From: Sphingobacterium haloxyli
GTDB taxonomy: Bacteria > Bacteroidota > Bacteroidia > Sphingobacteriales > Sphingobacteriaceae
DNA: 64,000 nucleotides
Reading direction: 5' to 3'
NCBI RefSeq assembly: GCF_002980525.1
Contig: NZ_PVBQ01000006.1
Coordinates: forward strand, 268,470-332,469
Made by a program: the position numbers and the translations under genes. Below, piece after piece: positions 1 through 9,789 of the stretch (the first letter of the stretch is position 1; the number at the start of each line of letters is the position of its first letter). The notes under the pieces are model-generated. The model saw only the letters and a list, made by a program, of their open reading frames with translations, had not been told where the DNA came from and did not search any database.

Positions 1-2
1 CG

Positions 3-131
3 GTATGCTCGCTATGGAGTAGTTTTGATTGGGGAAACTTATTGCACAGCGCATTGATCGCCGTGATAGGCGCTGCGGTGAGTTACCTCACCAGCCGGTT
101 GCTGGAAGGCCGGCGGCGAAGGCGACGATAA
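3..131 (+). CDS. 3' end of a small membrane peptide with an Arg-rich tail (5' partial)
   Basis: An open frame enters from the left edge and stops with TAA at 129-131. It reads as a hydrophobic stretch (ALIAVIGAAVSYLTS) followed by a tail of six arginines, as in a very small single-pass inner-membrane protein with a cytoplasmic basic end. I do not recognise the family. A strong terminator follows at once, as expected at a gene end. The last 18 codons lie in a repeat that recurs at 15785-15839, where the same reading frame is preserved but has no start codon. The start lies outside the window, so coding status rests on frame and composition only. Confidence 0.35.
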   Translation, partial: VCSLWSSFDWGNLLHSALIAVIGAAVSYLTSRLLEGRRRRRR

Positions 132-188
132 CTTGTTTTTTTAATGTTGTGGAAAACTCCCGGGGTGTGAACCTCGGGAGTTTTTTTG
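74..188 (+). repeat. Left copy of ~120 bp repeat flanking the first PUL
   Basis: The first 55 bases (74-128) match 15785-15839 at 52 of 55 positions. Both copies continue into a T-rich stretch and then a near-identical terminator hairpin. The two copies are in direct orientation, about 15.7 kb apart, and sit just outside the regulator gene and the last enzyme gene of the PUL. Confidence 0.75.
155..188 (+). terminator. Intrinsic terminator
   Basis: A 12-pair stem (AACTCCCGGGGT against ACCTCGGGAGTT, one G-T pair) closes a GTGA tetraloop and is followed by seven T. It ends transcription coming from the left edge before the convergent regulator gene. Confidence 0.85.
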
Positions 189-217
189 TCATAAGTTCCG
201 ATTAGATATCGTATCGG

Positions 218-3200
218 TTAACGCAATTTTCTGAATTCCTTTGGCGTAACCTTATTTCGTTTCACGAATTCACGGTAGAAATAGGACTTGTTAGACATGC
301 CACTCTTATACATAATTTCTTGTACCGATAGGTTGGTAGATACTAACAGTCGCTCGGCAGTTAGGAACCTATAGTCTTTAATAAAATCCATCAGGGATAG
401 TGAAGTAATATTTTTCACTTTTCGATATAGACTGCGCGGACTCGTATTCATTATTTCAGCAATATATGCCGGACTTAGTGCCGGGTTTTCAATATGCTCA
501 TCTATGATCGCAATAAGTGTTGATATGAGTTTCTTATCATCGCGGTGAACGATATTGTTCATGGTGGTCTCATAGGCGCTTTCGGGAGAGTAGAAATAAT
601 CACGCATGACTTCGTTCTTTTTGACAAGCCGATCAATATGTGAACGCAACAAGGAGAGCGAAAAGGGTTTGGTTAAGTAAACGTCTGCACCCGATTGTAT
701 ACCAGCTTCTTGTTGTTTCTCCGTGGCTTTAGCAGATAAAACAACGATGGGAATATGTTTATAAGACTTTGTATTCCTTATTTCCTCAATGAGCTGTATG
801 CCGTCTTTATCAGGCATCATAATATCCGTGACAATCAATGACACGCTTTCCGTTGTTAGTATCTCAAGGGCCTGCTGTGCACCGTGGGCAGTTAGAATAG
901 CAAACTCACTAGCGAGATAACTGGATATCATGGATATGATATCCGGATTGTCGTCCACCAGCAAAAGGGTAGGACGTACATTTTCTGCTCTTACGATCAG
1001 CGTGGTGTCTGCCCGTTCACTTGGGATAGTCTCTTCAGCATCCGCAGCTGCGATGTAGGGAAGTACTACGCGGAAAAGGGTGTACTGATCGACCTCGCTC
1101 TCCACTACAATGTGGCCTTCCAATAGCTCGACCATCGAACGGCAGATGGACAAGCCTAAACCGGTGCGACCTGTTAACTGCATATACCCGTTGGCGTCGT
1201 CGTTTTGGAGAATGTGATAAGGCTCGAAGATGTTCGAAAGCTCGGACGCTGCAATTCCTTTACCGCTGTTGTACACTGATAGCTCCAATATATCCCCTTT
1301 CCGGTTTAGATCAATTCTGACGGTACCGTTTTCACCTACATATTTAAAAGCATTCGAGACCAAATTATTTAGTATCCGCTGAAAGAAGGCTGTATCTGTA
1401 TTCCATATGAGATCCGGCTCAATAGACTCGACATAGTTTATATGGGCTTTTTCAGCAATTAAACGAAAGGACTTGAGATATTGCATCGCTAAAGGCGTAA
1501 GTTGTACATCTTTTTGGATGTGATAAGTAGGGGTAGCCTTTTCAGGATCGTGTATATCCAGCAATTCCCGAATCAAACCCTCCAACGCAACAGTATTTGA
1601 TGTTAGTGTGTTCAGGTGCTCCTGGTATGCTGATTCGGAACGCGGAACGCCTTCTTTCAGGACTTCGCAGATTCCCTTGATGAGGGTTAGGGGCGTATAA
1701 AACTCATGCGTCATATTGGTGAAAAATGCGAGCTTCGACTCTAAGAGTTCTTTGCGTTGATTCTTCTCCATCTCCCGCTGTGCTTCTTCTCGCTTTTTTA
1801 ATGCGATGCGCCTTGAAAGCGTATAAAGATAGAGACCTATTGCTGCAAGTAAGATAATATATATAACAATAGCACTGGTCGACAGATACCAGGGCGGTAA
1901 CTTAACGATATAAAGGCTTTCAGTGCGTTCGCTGTCCGGCGCGACATCATTTTTGTAACGTACTTTTAATGTGTATCGGCCAGCTGGTAAATTCGTGAAA
2001 TCGATCTGGTTGCTGTTGGTGATAGCGATCCAATCGTCGTGATAATTGTCTAATTTATAGCTATATGCATAGTCTTTATTCAGGTAGTCGAGCACGGTGA
2101 ATGAAAGGCTAAAGGAGGGAACGGAAGCCGGGATTTCAATGCCCTTGCCCGCGCTGCGTGAAAAGACAGACAGCGGGTGGCTTTCGCCTTTAATCTTGAT
2201 ATCAAAAAAGTGAAATTTACTCGGATGGGTAGATTCTTGCTGCAACAACTGCTTGGGGTTTACCCATGTAAAGCCATTTACGGCGCCAAAGTATAACGTG
2301 CCGGTGTAAGGGCATTTCCAGTAGGCATCATCCGAGAATTCATTAATTTCGAGTGTAGGTGCAATATAATTATGAAACAGCTCATTGTGCGGGTTGTACT
2401 TGATTAAACCTCTGCTAGAACTTAACCATAAATACCCCATCTCATCGCCAAGGATACCGTGTATCATATCATTTACAAGACCATTTTTCTTATTATAATG
2501 TTTAATATCTGAAACGGCAGCACGATGCAGATTAAATGCTGTCATTCCGGAGCTTGATCCCAGGTAATACGAATGGTTTGGGTCGCGCCACACGGTTAGC
2601 ACATCAGTGATGGCCAGGCCATTTTCGGGGTCAATAACGGGTAAGAAATTGTACGTATGTGTATCCATGTCGAATTCGGCGACGCCTCGGCCGCCCCGCA
2701 AGCCAACAACAAGCTTCGACGGATCGCCGTACACCATGGACTGGATTTCGTTTCCGGCAAAGCTTTCTCCTCTAAGGAGGTGATTTTGGGCCGACCGAAC
2801 CTGTATTGCACCGCCTATTTCCGTTATATTTACTTCGACCAGACCGAAACGGGTCGAGGCGAGCCATAGTTTCCGATCACTGGTCTCCAGTATAGTGTGT
2901 ATGCTCTCCAATAACGGCTTACTGTTGGGAAGTACGGCCTCCCGTATAGTATGGTCTCGGTAACTGTAGTAAAACAAGCCCTTCTCGGTCCCGATCCAAA
3001 ACAGATCATGGTACTTACTTTTGGCCATACCGAAGATCTGCGATGATAGCAGACCCTCACGTTTGTTAAAGCGGGCAACAGGCTGTTCGCCTACTGTGAT
3101 GCTATTGCTTGAATGGGTGTATTTAAACTGTATCAAGCCGTCACCATTGGTGCCTACCCATATATTGCCAAGTGAATCCGTTAATATTGCTCTGACTGGT

Positions 3201-4231
3201 TTGTTGGTAATGTCGGTGATGGATAAGTTCAATTGTCCGAATAACGGCGCCGAAGCACTGTGCTGCTGTACGCCCTGCCCATCTGTACCAATCCATAATA
3301 GGTCCTGATACCGATCTGTAAGAAGACAGAAGACCGAAACTCCCGGCCGTATCCAGACACTTAGATCTCCATTGCCGCGGCCAACCTTCAATACGCCAGA
3401 GTTTTTTAACGCGACATAAACGGATTTATCATAGTATTCAATTTGTGCAATAAAGCCATAGTCTTCATGGATCAGGGATTTGATATTATTTAGATGATGT
3501 GTGCGGGAGGTGAGCAAATCGTACTGGAACACATCAAATTGGTCGTCTACGAAGTAAAGATCGTTACCGGATAGGCATGCTTTCACGATCCGGCGCTTGT
3601 GTATTTGTACTTCCTGACCACTAATTTTTTCCTTTCCGCTGATCTCTGCTATATTTTTGGAAAATAGATGGCCATCGTTTTTTAATATCAATAAGGCGGA
3701 GTCGACGATAAACAATCTATTGATATTGAGCAAACTCAGGTCTTTATTAGCGAGGATGATGCTATCGACGCTGCCATCCCCTGATGATTTATAGTGAAGC
3801 AATAGGTGATCACTTGGTATCATCCAGGAGTCGCCACCAGCGTCTGATTCAATATGTACCAGTTTAGGTAAGGAGGGGTACGAAGCTGTTATTTTGCGGG
3901 TTAACAAAGATAGTTTGTTCAATCCCATCGTCGTGGAAATCCAGATGTGATTTTTGTCGGCAGCGGTAATTTTATAGATGATATTGCTGCACAAAGACAG
4001 CGGATTGGACGGCTCATGCCTATACGTAATAATTTCTGTTCCGTTATAGAACGATAACCCATCATAGGTACCGAACCACATATATCCCAGGTGATCCTGA
4101 TAGGTATATAATACCGCATTATTGGGTAAATAAATGTTAGGTCTATTTTGCTGCTGTGCGACAGCAGCCGACCATGCTAATAGGAGAATAAGGGAAACCG
4201 AAAAGTATCTTAATTGACCAATAATCTTCAT
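218..4231 (-). CDS. Hybrid two-component system sensor/regulator (HTCS) of the PUL
   Basis: This one-protein two-component system senses a glycan fragment in the periplasm and activates the neighbouring PUL. From the chosen start it has a signal peptide (MKIIGQLRYFSVSLILLLAW...), a long two-component-regulator propeller region with repeated motifs such as LWIGTDGQGV, a Y_Y_Y domain, a membrane segment (WYLSTSAIVIYIILLAAIGLY), a HisKA domain with the phospho-acceptor in MTHEFYTPL (His about residue 842), an HATPase domain (TGLGLSICRS), a receiver domain with the acceptor Asp in VTDIMMPD (about 1136) and a C-terminal AraC-type HTH. An upstream in-frame ATG at 4312 would put 27 residues before the signal peptide, so 4231 is preferred. 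It is divergent from the GH97 gene, and the region between holds a dyad suited to its HTH domain. Confidence 0.96.
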   Translation of the reverse strand: MKIIGQLRYFSVSLILLLAWSAAVAQQQNRPNIYLPNNAVLYTYQDHLGYMWFGTYDGLSFYNGTEIITYRHEPSNPLSLCSNIIYKITAADKNHIWISTTMGLNKLSLLTRKITASYPSLPKLVHIESDAGGDSWMIPSDHLLLHYKSSGDGSVDSIILANKDLSLLNINRLFIVDSALLILKNDGHLFSKNIAEISGKEKISGQEVQIHKRRIVKACLSGNDLYFVDDQFDVFQYDLLTSRTHHLNNIKSLIHEDYGFIAQIEYYDKSVYVALKNSGVLKVGRGNGDLSVWIRPGVSVFCLLTDRYQDLLWIGTDGQGVQQHSASAPLFGQLNLSITDITNKPVRAILTDSLGNIWVGTNGDGLIQFKYTHSSNSITVGEQPVARFNKREGLLSSQIFGMAKSKYHDLFWIGTEKGLFYYSYRDHTIREAVLPNSKPLLESIHTILETSDRKLWLASTRFGLVEVNITEIGGAIQVRSAQNHLLRGESFAGNEIQSMVYGDPSKLVVGLRGGRGVAEFDMDTHTYNFLPVIDPENGLAITDVLTVWRDPNHSYYLGSSSGMTAFNLHRAAVSDIKHYNKKNGLVNDMIHGILGDEMGYLWLSSSRGLIKYNPHNELFHNYIAPTLEINEFSDDAYWKCPYTGTLYFGAVNGFTWVNPKQLLQQESTHPSKFHFFDIKIKGESHPLSVFSRSAGKGIEIPASVPSFSLSFTVLDYLNKDYAYSYKLDNYHDDWIAITNSNQIDFTNLPAGRYTLKVRYKNDVAPDSERTESLYIVKLPPWYLSTSAIVIYIILLAAIGLYLYTLSRRIALKKREEAQREMEKNQRKELLESKLAFFTNMTHEFYTPLTLIKGICEVLKEGVPRSESAYQEHLNTLTSNTVALEGLIRELLDIHDPEKATPTYHIQKDVQLTPLAMQYLKSFRLIAEKAHINYVESIEPDLIWNTDTAFFQRILNNLVSNAFKYVGENGTVRIDLNRKGDILELSVYNSGKGIAASELSNIFEPYHILQNDDANGYMQLTGRTGLGLSICRSMVELLEGHIVVESEVDQYTLFRVVLPYIAAADAEETIPSERADTTLIVRAENVRPTLLLVDDNPDIISMISSYLASEFAILTAHGAQQALEILTTESVSLIVTDIMMPDKDGIQLIEEIRNTKSYKHIPIVVLSAKATEKQQEAGIQSGADVYLTKPFSLSLLRSHIDRLVKKNEVMRDYFYSPESAYETTMNNIVHRDDKKLISTLIAIIDEHIENPALSPAYIAEIMNTSPRSLYRKVKNITSLSLMDFIKDYRFLTAERLLVSTNLSVQEIMYKSGMSNKSYFYREFVKRNKVTPKEFRKLR

Positions 4232-4334
4232 TATAATGACTAGTAGCAGTTTATAAGTATAGATGCGTTGGCCTAAAGATACAACTTTCACCGATGCGAT
4301 GATATATGACACGTAAGGGAATGGTGTCTTATTC

Positions 4335-4387
4335 CGTCAAAAAGGTATACTATTTTGCATCTGGTTATTCAGTGTACCTTTTTGGCG
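4335..4387. promoter_or_regulatory. Large imperfect dyad in the divergent HTCS/GH97 control region
   Basis: The arms CGTCAAAAAGGTATAC (4335-4350) and GTGTACCTTTTTGGCG (4372-4387) are inverted repeats matching at 14 of 16 positions across a 21 bp spacer. They lie in the only spacer between the regulator and the PUL. There is no T-run after either arm, so an operator is more likely than a terminator. The rest of 4232-4530 shows nothing else I can name. Confidence 0.5.
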
Positions 4388-4530
4388 TAAATAGGGCCTG
4401 CGTTTCTATAACCGACGATTACTTTTGTGAAGTTATAAATCTGTATACCAATTGATCTGCCCTTATAAAAAGCAATAGTAGACCATATTGTATTGAACGA
4501 ACACACTTTTAAAATAGAAATAATAACTTA

Positions 4531-6492
4531 ATGAAGAAGATTGCTTGTGTATTCCTGCTAGCTGCGACCATGACGACCGCGAACGCGCAGAAAGGGATTA
4601 AACTGACCTCTCCTAATGGTGATGTGACCACGGAGATTAAACTGACGGATAAGATTTATTATTCCGTACTATGTAAGAACGATACCCTGTTGCATGACAA
4701 CTCGCTCGGGCTAGAGCTCGATAATAGGGTACTCGGGGATCGACCCAAATTAATAAGTAAAAAGGAGCAACAGATCAAAGAGCAATTGAAGCCTATCGTT
4801 CCGTTAAAGTTTTCTACTATTGATAATGTATATAATCAGCTTGTACTTCGTTTTAAGGATCAGTATGCCGTCGAGTTCCGCGCTTACGACGATGGTATTG
4901 CTTATCGGATCATTACCGATATTAGGGACAGTATCAATGTCGTATCGGAGGAGATGGATATCAACTTCACATCCGAAAATCTATTGCATGTACAGCAACC
5001 AGGTGGTTTCAAAACAGCCTACGAAGAAATCTATACCCACATCAATAGCACGGAGTGGAAACCTAATGGCAGGATGGCCGTACTCCCTATGCTTATCGAC
5101 ACAAAGAAGCCGTATAAAATATTGGTTTCAGAATCAGATCTCAGTGATTATCCCTGCATGTTTGTGAAAAGCAGCGGTCGGAATGGAATCACCGCGACTT
5201 TTCCTAAAGTACCGGTGAGGTTCGGCGAGGATGGCGATCGTAGCGTGAAGATCCTGGCAGAAGCGGATTACATCGCAAGAACGACGGGCCGGCGCAGCTT
5301 CCCATGGCGTTACTTTGTGGTCTCGAAGCAGGACACCGAGATCATTACCAACACCATGACGTATAGGTTAGCAACGAAAAATGTACTCGCTGACGCTTCA
5401 TGGATTAAACCGGGCCAAGCTAGCTGGGAATGGTGGAACGGCGCAAAACCTTATGGCCCGGATGTGGACTTTGTATCGGGTTATAATTTGGATACGTATA
5501 AATATTTTATCGATTTCGCGCATAAATTTGGTATGCAGTACATTATCATGGACGAAGGATGGGCGAAAAGCACAAGAGATCCCTATACGCCGAATCCAGA
5601 CGTAGATGTACATGAGATCATCAAATATGGTAAGGAAAGAAATGTGGGTGTATTTTTATGGTTAACGTGGTTGACCGTTGAGAAGAACTTGGGCCTGTTT
5701 GAACAGTTTGCTTCATGGGGTGTGAAGGGGGTAAAAATCGATTTTATGGACCGGAGCGATCAATGGATGGTTAACTATTACGAGCGTATCGCGAAGGAAG
5801 CGGCCAAACACAACCTGCTGGTAGATTTTCACGGCTCCTTTAAGCCTGCCGGACTGGAATATAAATACCCCAATGTAATCTCTTACGAAGGGGTGCGCGG
5901 TATGGAGCAAATGGGAGGCTGTTATCCCGACAATAGTGTGTACTTGCCTTTCATTCGTAATGCGGTCGGTCCAATGGATTATACGCCAGGCGCCATGATC
6001 AGTATGCAACCTAATGTATATAGAAGTGAGCGGCCGAACTCGGCAAGCATCGGCACCCGCGCATATCAAATGAGCCTGTTTGTAATTTTCGAAAGCGGTA
6101 TACAGATGCTAGCTGATAATCCTACGCAGTATTATCGTAACGCGGAATGTACGGACTTCATCACCAAAGTACCTACAACTTGGGACGAGACGGTTGCATT
6201 GAACGCAAAAGTAGGCGAATATGTTATTGTCGCAAAGCGTAAAGGGGAGAAGTGGTACATCGGTGGCATGACAAACAGTGAAGAGGACTGGCGCAATTTT
6301 CAACAAAAACTAACCTTCCTGACTGCTGGGAAAACATATAAAATGACCAGCTTCAAAGACGGGATTAATGCAGTTGAACAGGCAATGGATTATAGGAAAG
6401 AAGTGGCTGAGGTGACTGTCCATTCATCGATCGAAATAAAGCTGGCTAAAAGCGGTGGCTTTGCTGCCGTTATAGAACCCTTAACCGAATAG
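4531..6492 (+). CDS. Glycoside hydrolase family 97 (SusB-like alpha-glycosidase)
   Basis: GH97 enzymes cleave alpha-glucosides or alpha-galactosides in the periplasm. The protein has a signal peptide (MKKIACVFLLAATMTTANAQ), the N-terminal beta-sandwich, and a (beta/alpha)8 barrel with the family motifs EWWNGAKPYG, IIMDEGWAKS, GVKIDFMDRSDQ and SYEGVRGMEQ. At 653 aa it is of normal length. Known GH97 enzymes are inverting (SusB type) or retaining (alpha-galactosidase type with an Asp nucleophile). Asp404 in KIDFMD and Glu459 in RGMEQ have the same spacing as the reported Asp/Glu pair of the retaining type, so alpha-galactosidase is my preferred guess. It is the first gene of the PUL, 148 bp before susC. 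The exact substrate is inferred. Confidence 0.93.
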   Translation: MKKIACVFLLAATMTTANAQKGIKLTSPNGDVTTEIKLTDKIYYSVLCKNDTLLHDNSLGLELDNRVLGDRPKLISKKEQQIKEQLKPIVPLKFSTIDNVYNQLVLRFKDQYAVEFRAYDDGIAYRIITDIRDSINVVSEEMDINFTSENLLHVQQPGGFKTAYEEIYTHINSTEWKPNGRMAVLPMLIDTKKPYKILVSESDLSDYPCMFVKSSGRNGITATFPKVPVRFGEDGDRSVKILAEADYIARTTGRRSFPWRYFVVSKQDTEIITNTMTYRLATKNVLADASWIKPGQASWEWWNGAKPYGPDVDFVSGYNLDTYKYFIDFAHKFGMQYIIMDEGWAKSTRDPYTPNPDVDVHEIIKYGKERNVGVFLWLTWLTVEKNLGLFEQFASWGVKGVKIDFMDRSDQWMVNYYERIAKEAAKHNLLVDFHGSFKPAGLEYKYPNVISYEGVRGMEQMGGCYPDNSVYLPFIRNAVGPMDYTPGAMISMQPNVYRSERPNSASIGTRAYQMSLFVIFESGIQMLADNPTQYYRNAECTDFITKVPTTWDETVALNAKVGEYVIVAKRKGEKWYIGGMTNSEEDWRNFQQKLTFLTAGKTYKMTSFKDGINAVEQAMDYRKEVAEVTVHSSIEIKLAKSGGFAAVIEPLTE

Positions 6493-6640
6493 ATTAAACA
6501 AATTATAACCCTATAAAACTAAAAATATGTGATCACAAAGAAAATTATGATAACGCTATTTATGATCAGCAAATTATTGCCGATGTAAACCTGTTACATA
6601 CAGGAGAAATGATTACCAATTAACAAATAAACTATAACCA

Positions 6641-9600
6641 ATGAAGAAAAAGGAATTTACCAAAATTCGAAGCATCAAACGGGGGATGCAGGTAAGTACG
6701 CCTCTATGTGCGATGTTACTGCTGTCGGCCATTAACCTAAGTCCGACCGTGGCTGGAACGTCCCCTTTATCAGCTGCAAAAGCCAATATTATAAGGGCTT
6801 CGGTGCAGCAGCGTACCCTGTCAGGTAAGGTGACAGGCCCAGATGGTACACCGCTGGTAGGTGTTACGGTTTCCATCGCCGATTTTTCCATATCGACACA
6901 AACGGATAGAAACGGGGAATATGACTTTCGCATTCCCGAAGAGGCTAAAACCGTTCGATTTACTTTTGTGGGATTTAAGGAAGTCGAACAGCCGCTACAA
7001 AATCGGACTCGCATTGACGTACAGCTTGAAGAGGTTTCTGACGACCTTGAAGAGGTAGTGGTCGTGGGATATGGTACACAGAAGAAAATACAGACCTTAG
7101 GTGCCCAATCAAACCTAAACGTAACAGAGCTGAAACAACCTGTTGCCAACATCAGTACGGTGCTCGCCGGGCGGGTATCTGGTGTGGTCGGGATGCAGCG
7201 TAGTGCCGAGCCTGGTCTGGATGGTGCCCAACTGTGGATCAGGGGTTTCAATACCTTGAACAACTCTAGTCCGCTTGTATTGGTTGATGGGGTAGAACGG
7301 AGCTTCAGTAACATTGACCCCAACGATATTGAATCATTTAATATTCTAAAGGATGCTTCTTCAACATCGGTATATGGTGTACGCGGTGCCAATGGGGTAA
7401 TACTGATTACCACAAAGAAGGGAATGGCGCTGGATAAACCGCGAATAGAAGTAGATTATTACCAGGGTATAACCGAATTTACGCGTGTGCCCGATATGGT
7501 CGATGGCGTGACCTATATGCAGATGGCTAACGAGGCTAATGTGACGAGAGGAAATTCGCCGATCTACTCGGAAGACCGGATACGCAAAACACTTTCCCAG
7601 GAGGATCCGATGCTCTACCCGGATGTAGACTGGTTTAAGGAAATATTTAACCGGTTCGGGAACAACCGCAAGGCCAACCTCAGTATCCGGGGTGGTGCAC
7701 CGCGAATGAACTATTATGTATCGGCAGGCTACTACGATGAAAAAGGCCTGTTTAAAACCGATGGCCTATCGCAGTATAATTCAGAGATTGCTTTTAAACG
7801 GTATAACTTTACTTCGGCTTTAACCGTACATGCGACGAAAACGACCACGGTTGATCTGGGGGTAAAAGGCTGGATATCGAACGGAAATTATCCAGGTACA
7901 GGGACAAATGCCATCTTCTCATCGGTCTTTAACTTATATCCGATCTTATATCCGGTAAAATACCCGGATGGTTCAGAACCTTTTGTATCTACCGGTGGTG
8001 GTTTGAACAACCCATATGGATTGTTGACCAATCGGGGATACGTGACGACTTATGAGAATCAGATGATGTCGGACATCCATGTCAAACAGAAACTGGATTT
8101 TATTACTGAAGGACTTTCGGCTCGTGTCCTATATTCTTTCGATGCACAGAATACAAATAGATTAAATCGATCCAAAATACCTTATACGTACTATGCGCAG
8201 ACGCGCGATGAGAATGGTGAACTCGTCTATGAACGGACAGATGGTGGATCCGGTAAAGATTACCTTGATTTTAGTCGTAATAACGGCGGACAAAGACAAT
8301 TTTACCTGGAATCGGCTATTAATTATAGCCGCGACTTTGGTGGACACTCGGTTAACGGCTTATTCTTATATAACCAATCAGACCGGATCAGTGCCACAGC
8401 TGGCGATCTGATTGGATCAATTCCATACCGTAGCCGTGGGATTGTGGGTAGGGGAAGTTATGCCTATCAGGATAAATACCTCGCGGAAGTAAGCTTCGGA
8501 TATAACGGATCGGAAAATTTTGCACCCGAAACCAGATATGGAATTTTCCCATCGTATGCTGTGGGATGGGTGCCCTCGAACGAAAAGTTCTGGGGTAATA
8601 TGGATCAGGTGATTCAATTGTTGAAGGTTAGGGCATCGTATGGTTTAGTGGGTAGTGGTGACATTAGTGGAAGGCGATTTGCCTATATTGCCACGGTAGC
8701 CAATACGGGTGGATACAGTTACGGCCAAAACAGAGACAATAACATTGGCGGATTAGATATTGGCGATTATGCCTCGACAGTAACTTGGGAAACGGAGAAG
8801 AATACCAATATTGGTCTTGAACTTAAAACCTTTGATAATGCGTTGGAAGTGATGGTGGATGTGTTCAAGCGTCGTAGGGAAAATATTTTCCTGACCCGCG
8901 CATCAGTCCCCGCCTCGGTAGGTCTACGTTCTAACCCGCTGGGTAACCTGGGAATCGCAGAAAACAAAGGTATCGACATCACCGCCAACTTCAGTAAGCA
9001 ATGGGGCGAGTGGGGCGCTACCTTCCGAGGTACATTTACGTACAACTCGAACAAGCTGATCGAAAACGACGAACCCGCTAAACCGTATCCATGGATGGAG
9101 AAACGTGGACATCGTCTTTTTCAGCGCTTTGGCTATATTGCGGATGGTTTCTATACGCAGGAAGAGATCGAAGATCCGACGGTTGCACGTACCGCAGGCA
9201 TCATACAGGCGGGCGACTTAAAATTCAGGGATCTTAATGGCGATGGCGTAATTGATGCGAATGACCAAACCGCCATCGGACTGGATCATGTACCTCAGAT
9301 TTTATACGGTTTTGGTCTTACGGCAGCTTACAAGGGGTTCTCTTTAGGGGCTTTTTTCCAAGGAGTGGATAAAGTAGAATTTTCCCTTTCGACCACTTTC
9401 ATGCCTTTCCGTGCTGGATCTGCCCGTGGAAGTTTGTTTAACAATATTCACGACCGCTGGACGGAAGACGACCAACGGCAGGATGCATTTTATCCCCGTC
9501 TTTCTTATGGTGATATTAACCAGAACTACACGGCCTCAAGCAGCCACTGGATTCAAAATGGTCGCTTTTTACGGATGAAGACTTTGGACTTTGGCTATAC

Positions 9601-9778
9601 GATACCGAAGGGTTCTTTTAGTAGTTGGGGCGTGGAGAACGCACGTATCTATTTCATCGGTTACAACCTGTTGACCTTTAGTCCGTTTAAAATGTTTGAT
9701 CCGGAGCTGGGTAGTGGCGCAGGCGATCGATATCCAAATATTAAGACGTATAGCTTAGGTCTGAACATTACTTTTTAA
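6641..9778 (+). CDS. SusC/RagA-family TonB-dependent transporter (glycan PUL)
   Basis: Outer-membrane importer for oligosaccharides, powered by TonB. It has an N-terminal signal region, a carboxypeptidase-regulatory-like domain (TLSGKVTGPDGTPLVGVTV, about 58-130), a plug starting near the conserved EEVVVVGYGTQ, and a C-terminal beta-barrel ending in aromatic Phe (GLNITF). Unlike the other four SusC proteins in the window it lacks the N-terminal STN signalling domain, which fits control by the HTCS rather than by a FecR/sigma pair. It partners with the SusD encoded 11 bp downstream. The 148 bp before it contain no gene I can recognise. Confidence 0.97.
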   Translation: MKKKEFTKIRSIKRGMQVSTPLCAMLLLSAINLSPTVAGTSPLSAAKANIIRASVQQRTLSGKVTGPDGTPLVGVTVSIADFSISTQTDRNGEYDFRIPEEAKTVRFTFVGFKEVEQPLQNRTRIDVQLEEVSDDLEEVVVVGYGTQKKIQTLGAQSNLNVTELKQPVANISTVLAGRVSGVVGMQRSAEPGLDGAQLWIRGFNTLNNSSPLVLVDGVERSFSNIDPNDIESFNILKDASSTSVYGVRGANGVILITTKKGMALDKPRIEVDYYQGITEFTRVPDMVDGVTYMQMANEANVTRGNSPIYSEDRIRKTLSQEDPMLYPDVDWFKEIFNRFGNNRKANLSIRGGAPRMNYYVSAGYYDEKGLFKTDGLSQYNSEIAFKRYNFTSALTVHATKTTTVDLGVKGWISNGNYPGTGTNAIFSSVFNLYPILYPVKYPDGSEPFVSTGGGLNNPYGLLTNRGYVTTYENQMMSDIHVKQKLDFITEGLSARVLYSFDAQNTNRLNRSKIPYTYYAQTRDENGELVYERTDGGSGKDYLDFSRNNGGQRQFYLESAINYSRDFGGHSVNGLFLYNQSDRISATAGDLIGSIPYRSRGIVGRGSYAYQDKYLAEVSFGYNGSENFAPETRYGIFPSYAVGWVPSNEKFWGNMDQVIQLLKVRASYGLVGSGDISGRRFAYIATVANTGGYSYGQNRDNNIGGLDIGDYASTVTWETEKNTNIGLELKTFDNALEVMVDVFKRRRENIFLTRASVPASVGLRSNPLGNLGIAENKGIDITANFSKQWGEWGATFRGTFTYNSNKLIENDEPAKPYPWMEKRGHRLFQRFGYIADGFYTQEEIEDPTVARTAGIIQAGDLKFRDLNGDGVIDANDQTAIGLDHVPQILYGFGLTAAYKGFSLGAFFQGVDKVEFSLSTTFMPFRAGSARGSLFNNIHDRWTEDDQRQDAFYPRLSYGDINQNYTASSSHWIQNGRFLRMKTLDFGYTIPKGSFSSWGVENARIYFIGYNLLTFSPFKMFDPELGSGAGDRYPNIKTYSLGLNITF

Positions 9779-9789
9779 TTCTGCTAATT

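Noticed and set aside
2657..3308. Plus-strand frames within the hybrid regulator gene
   Set aside because: They overlap a continuous, domain-rich frame on the minus strand and show no protein-like features.
6493..6640. An open frame (YDQQIIADVNLLHTGEMITN) in the GH97-susC gap
   Set aside because: It has no start codon and no recognisable family; more likely a chance open frame in the leader of susC.
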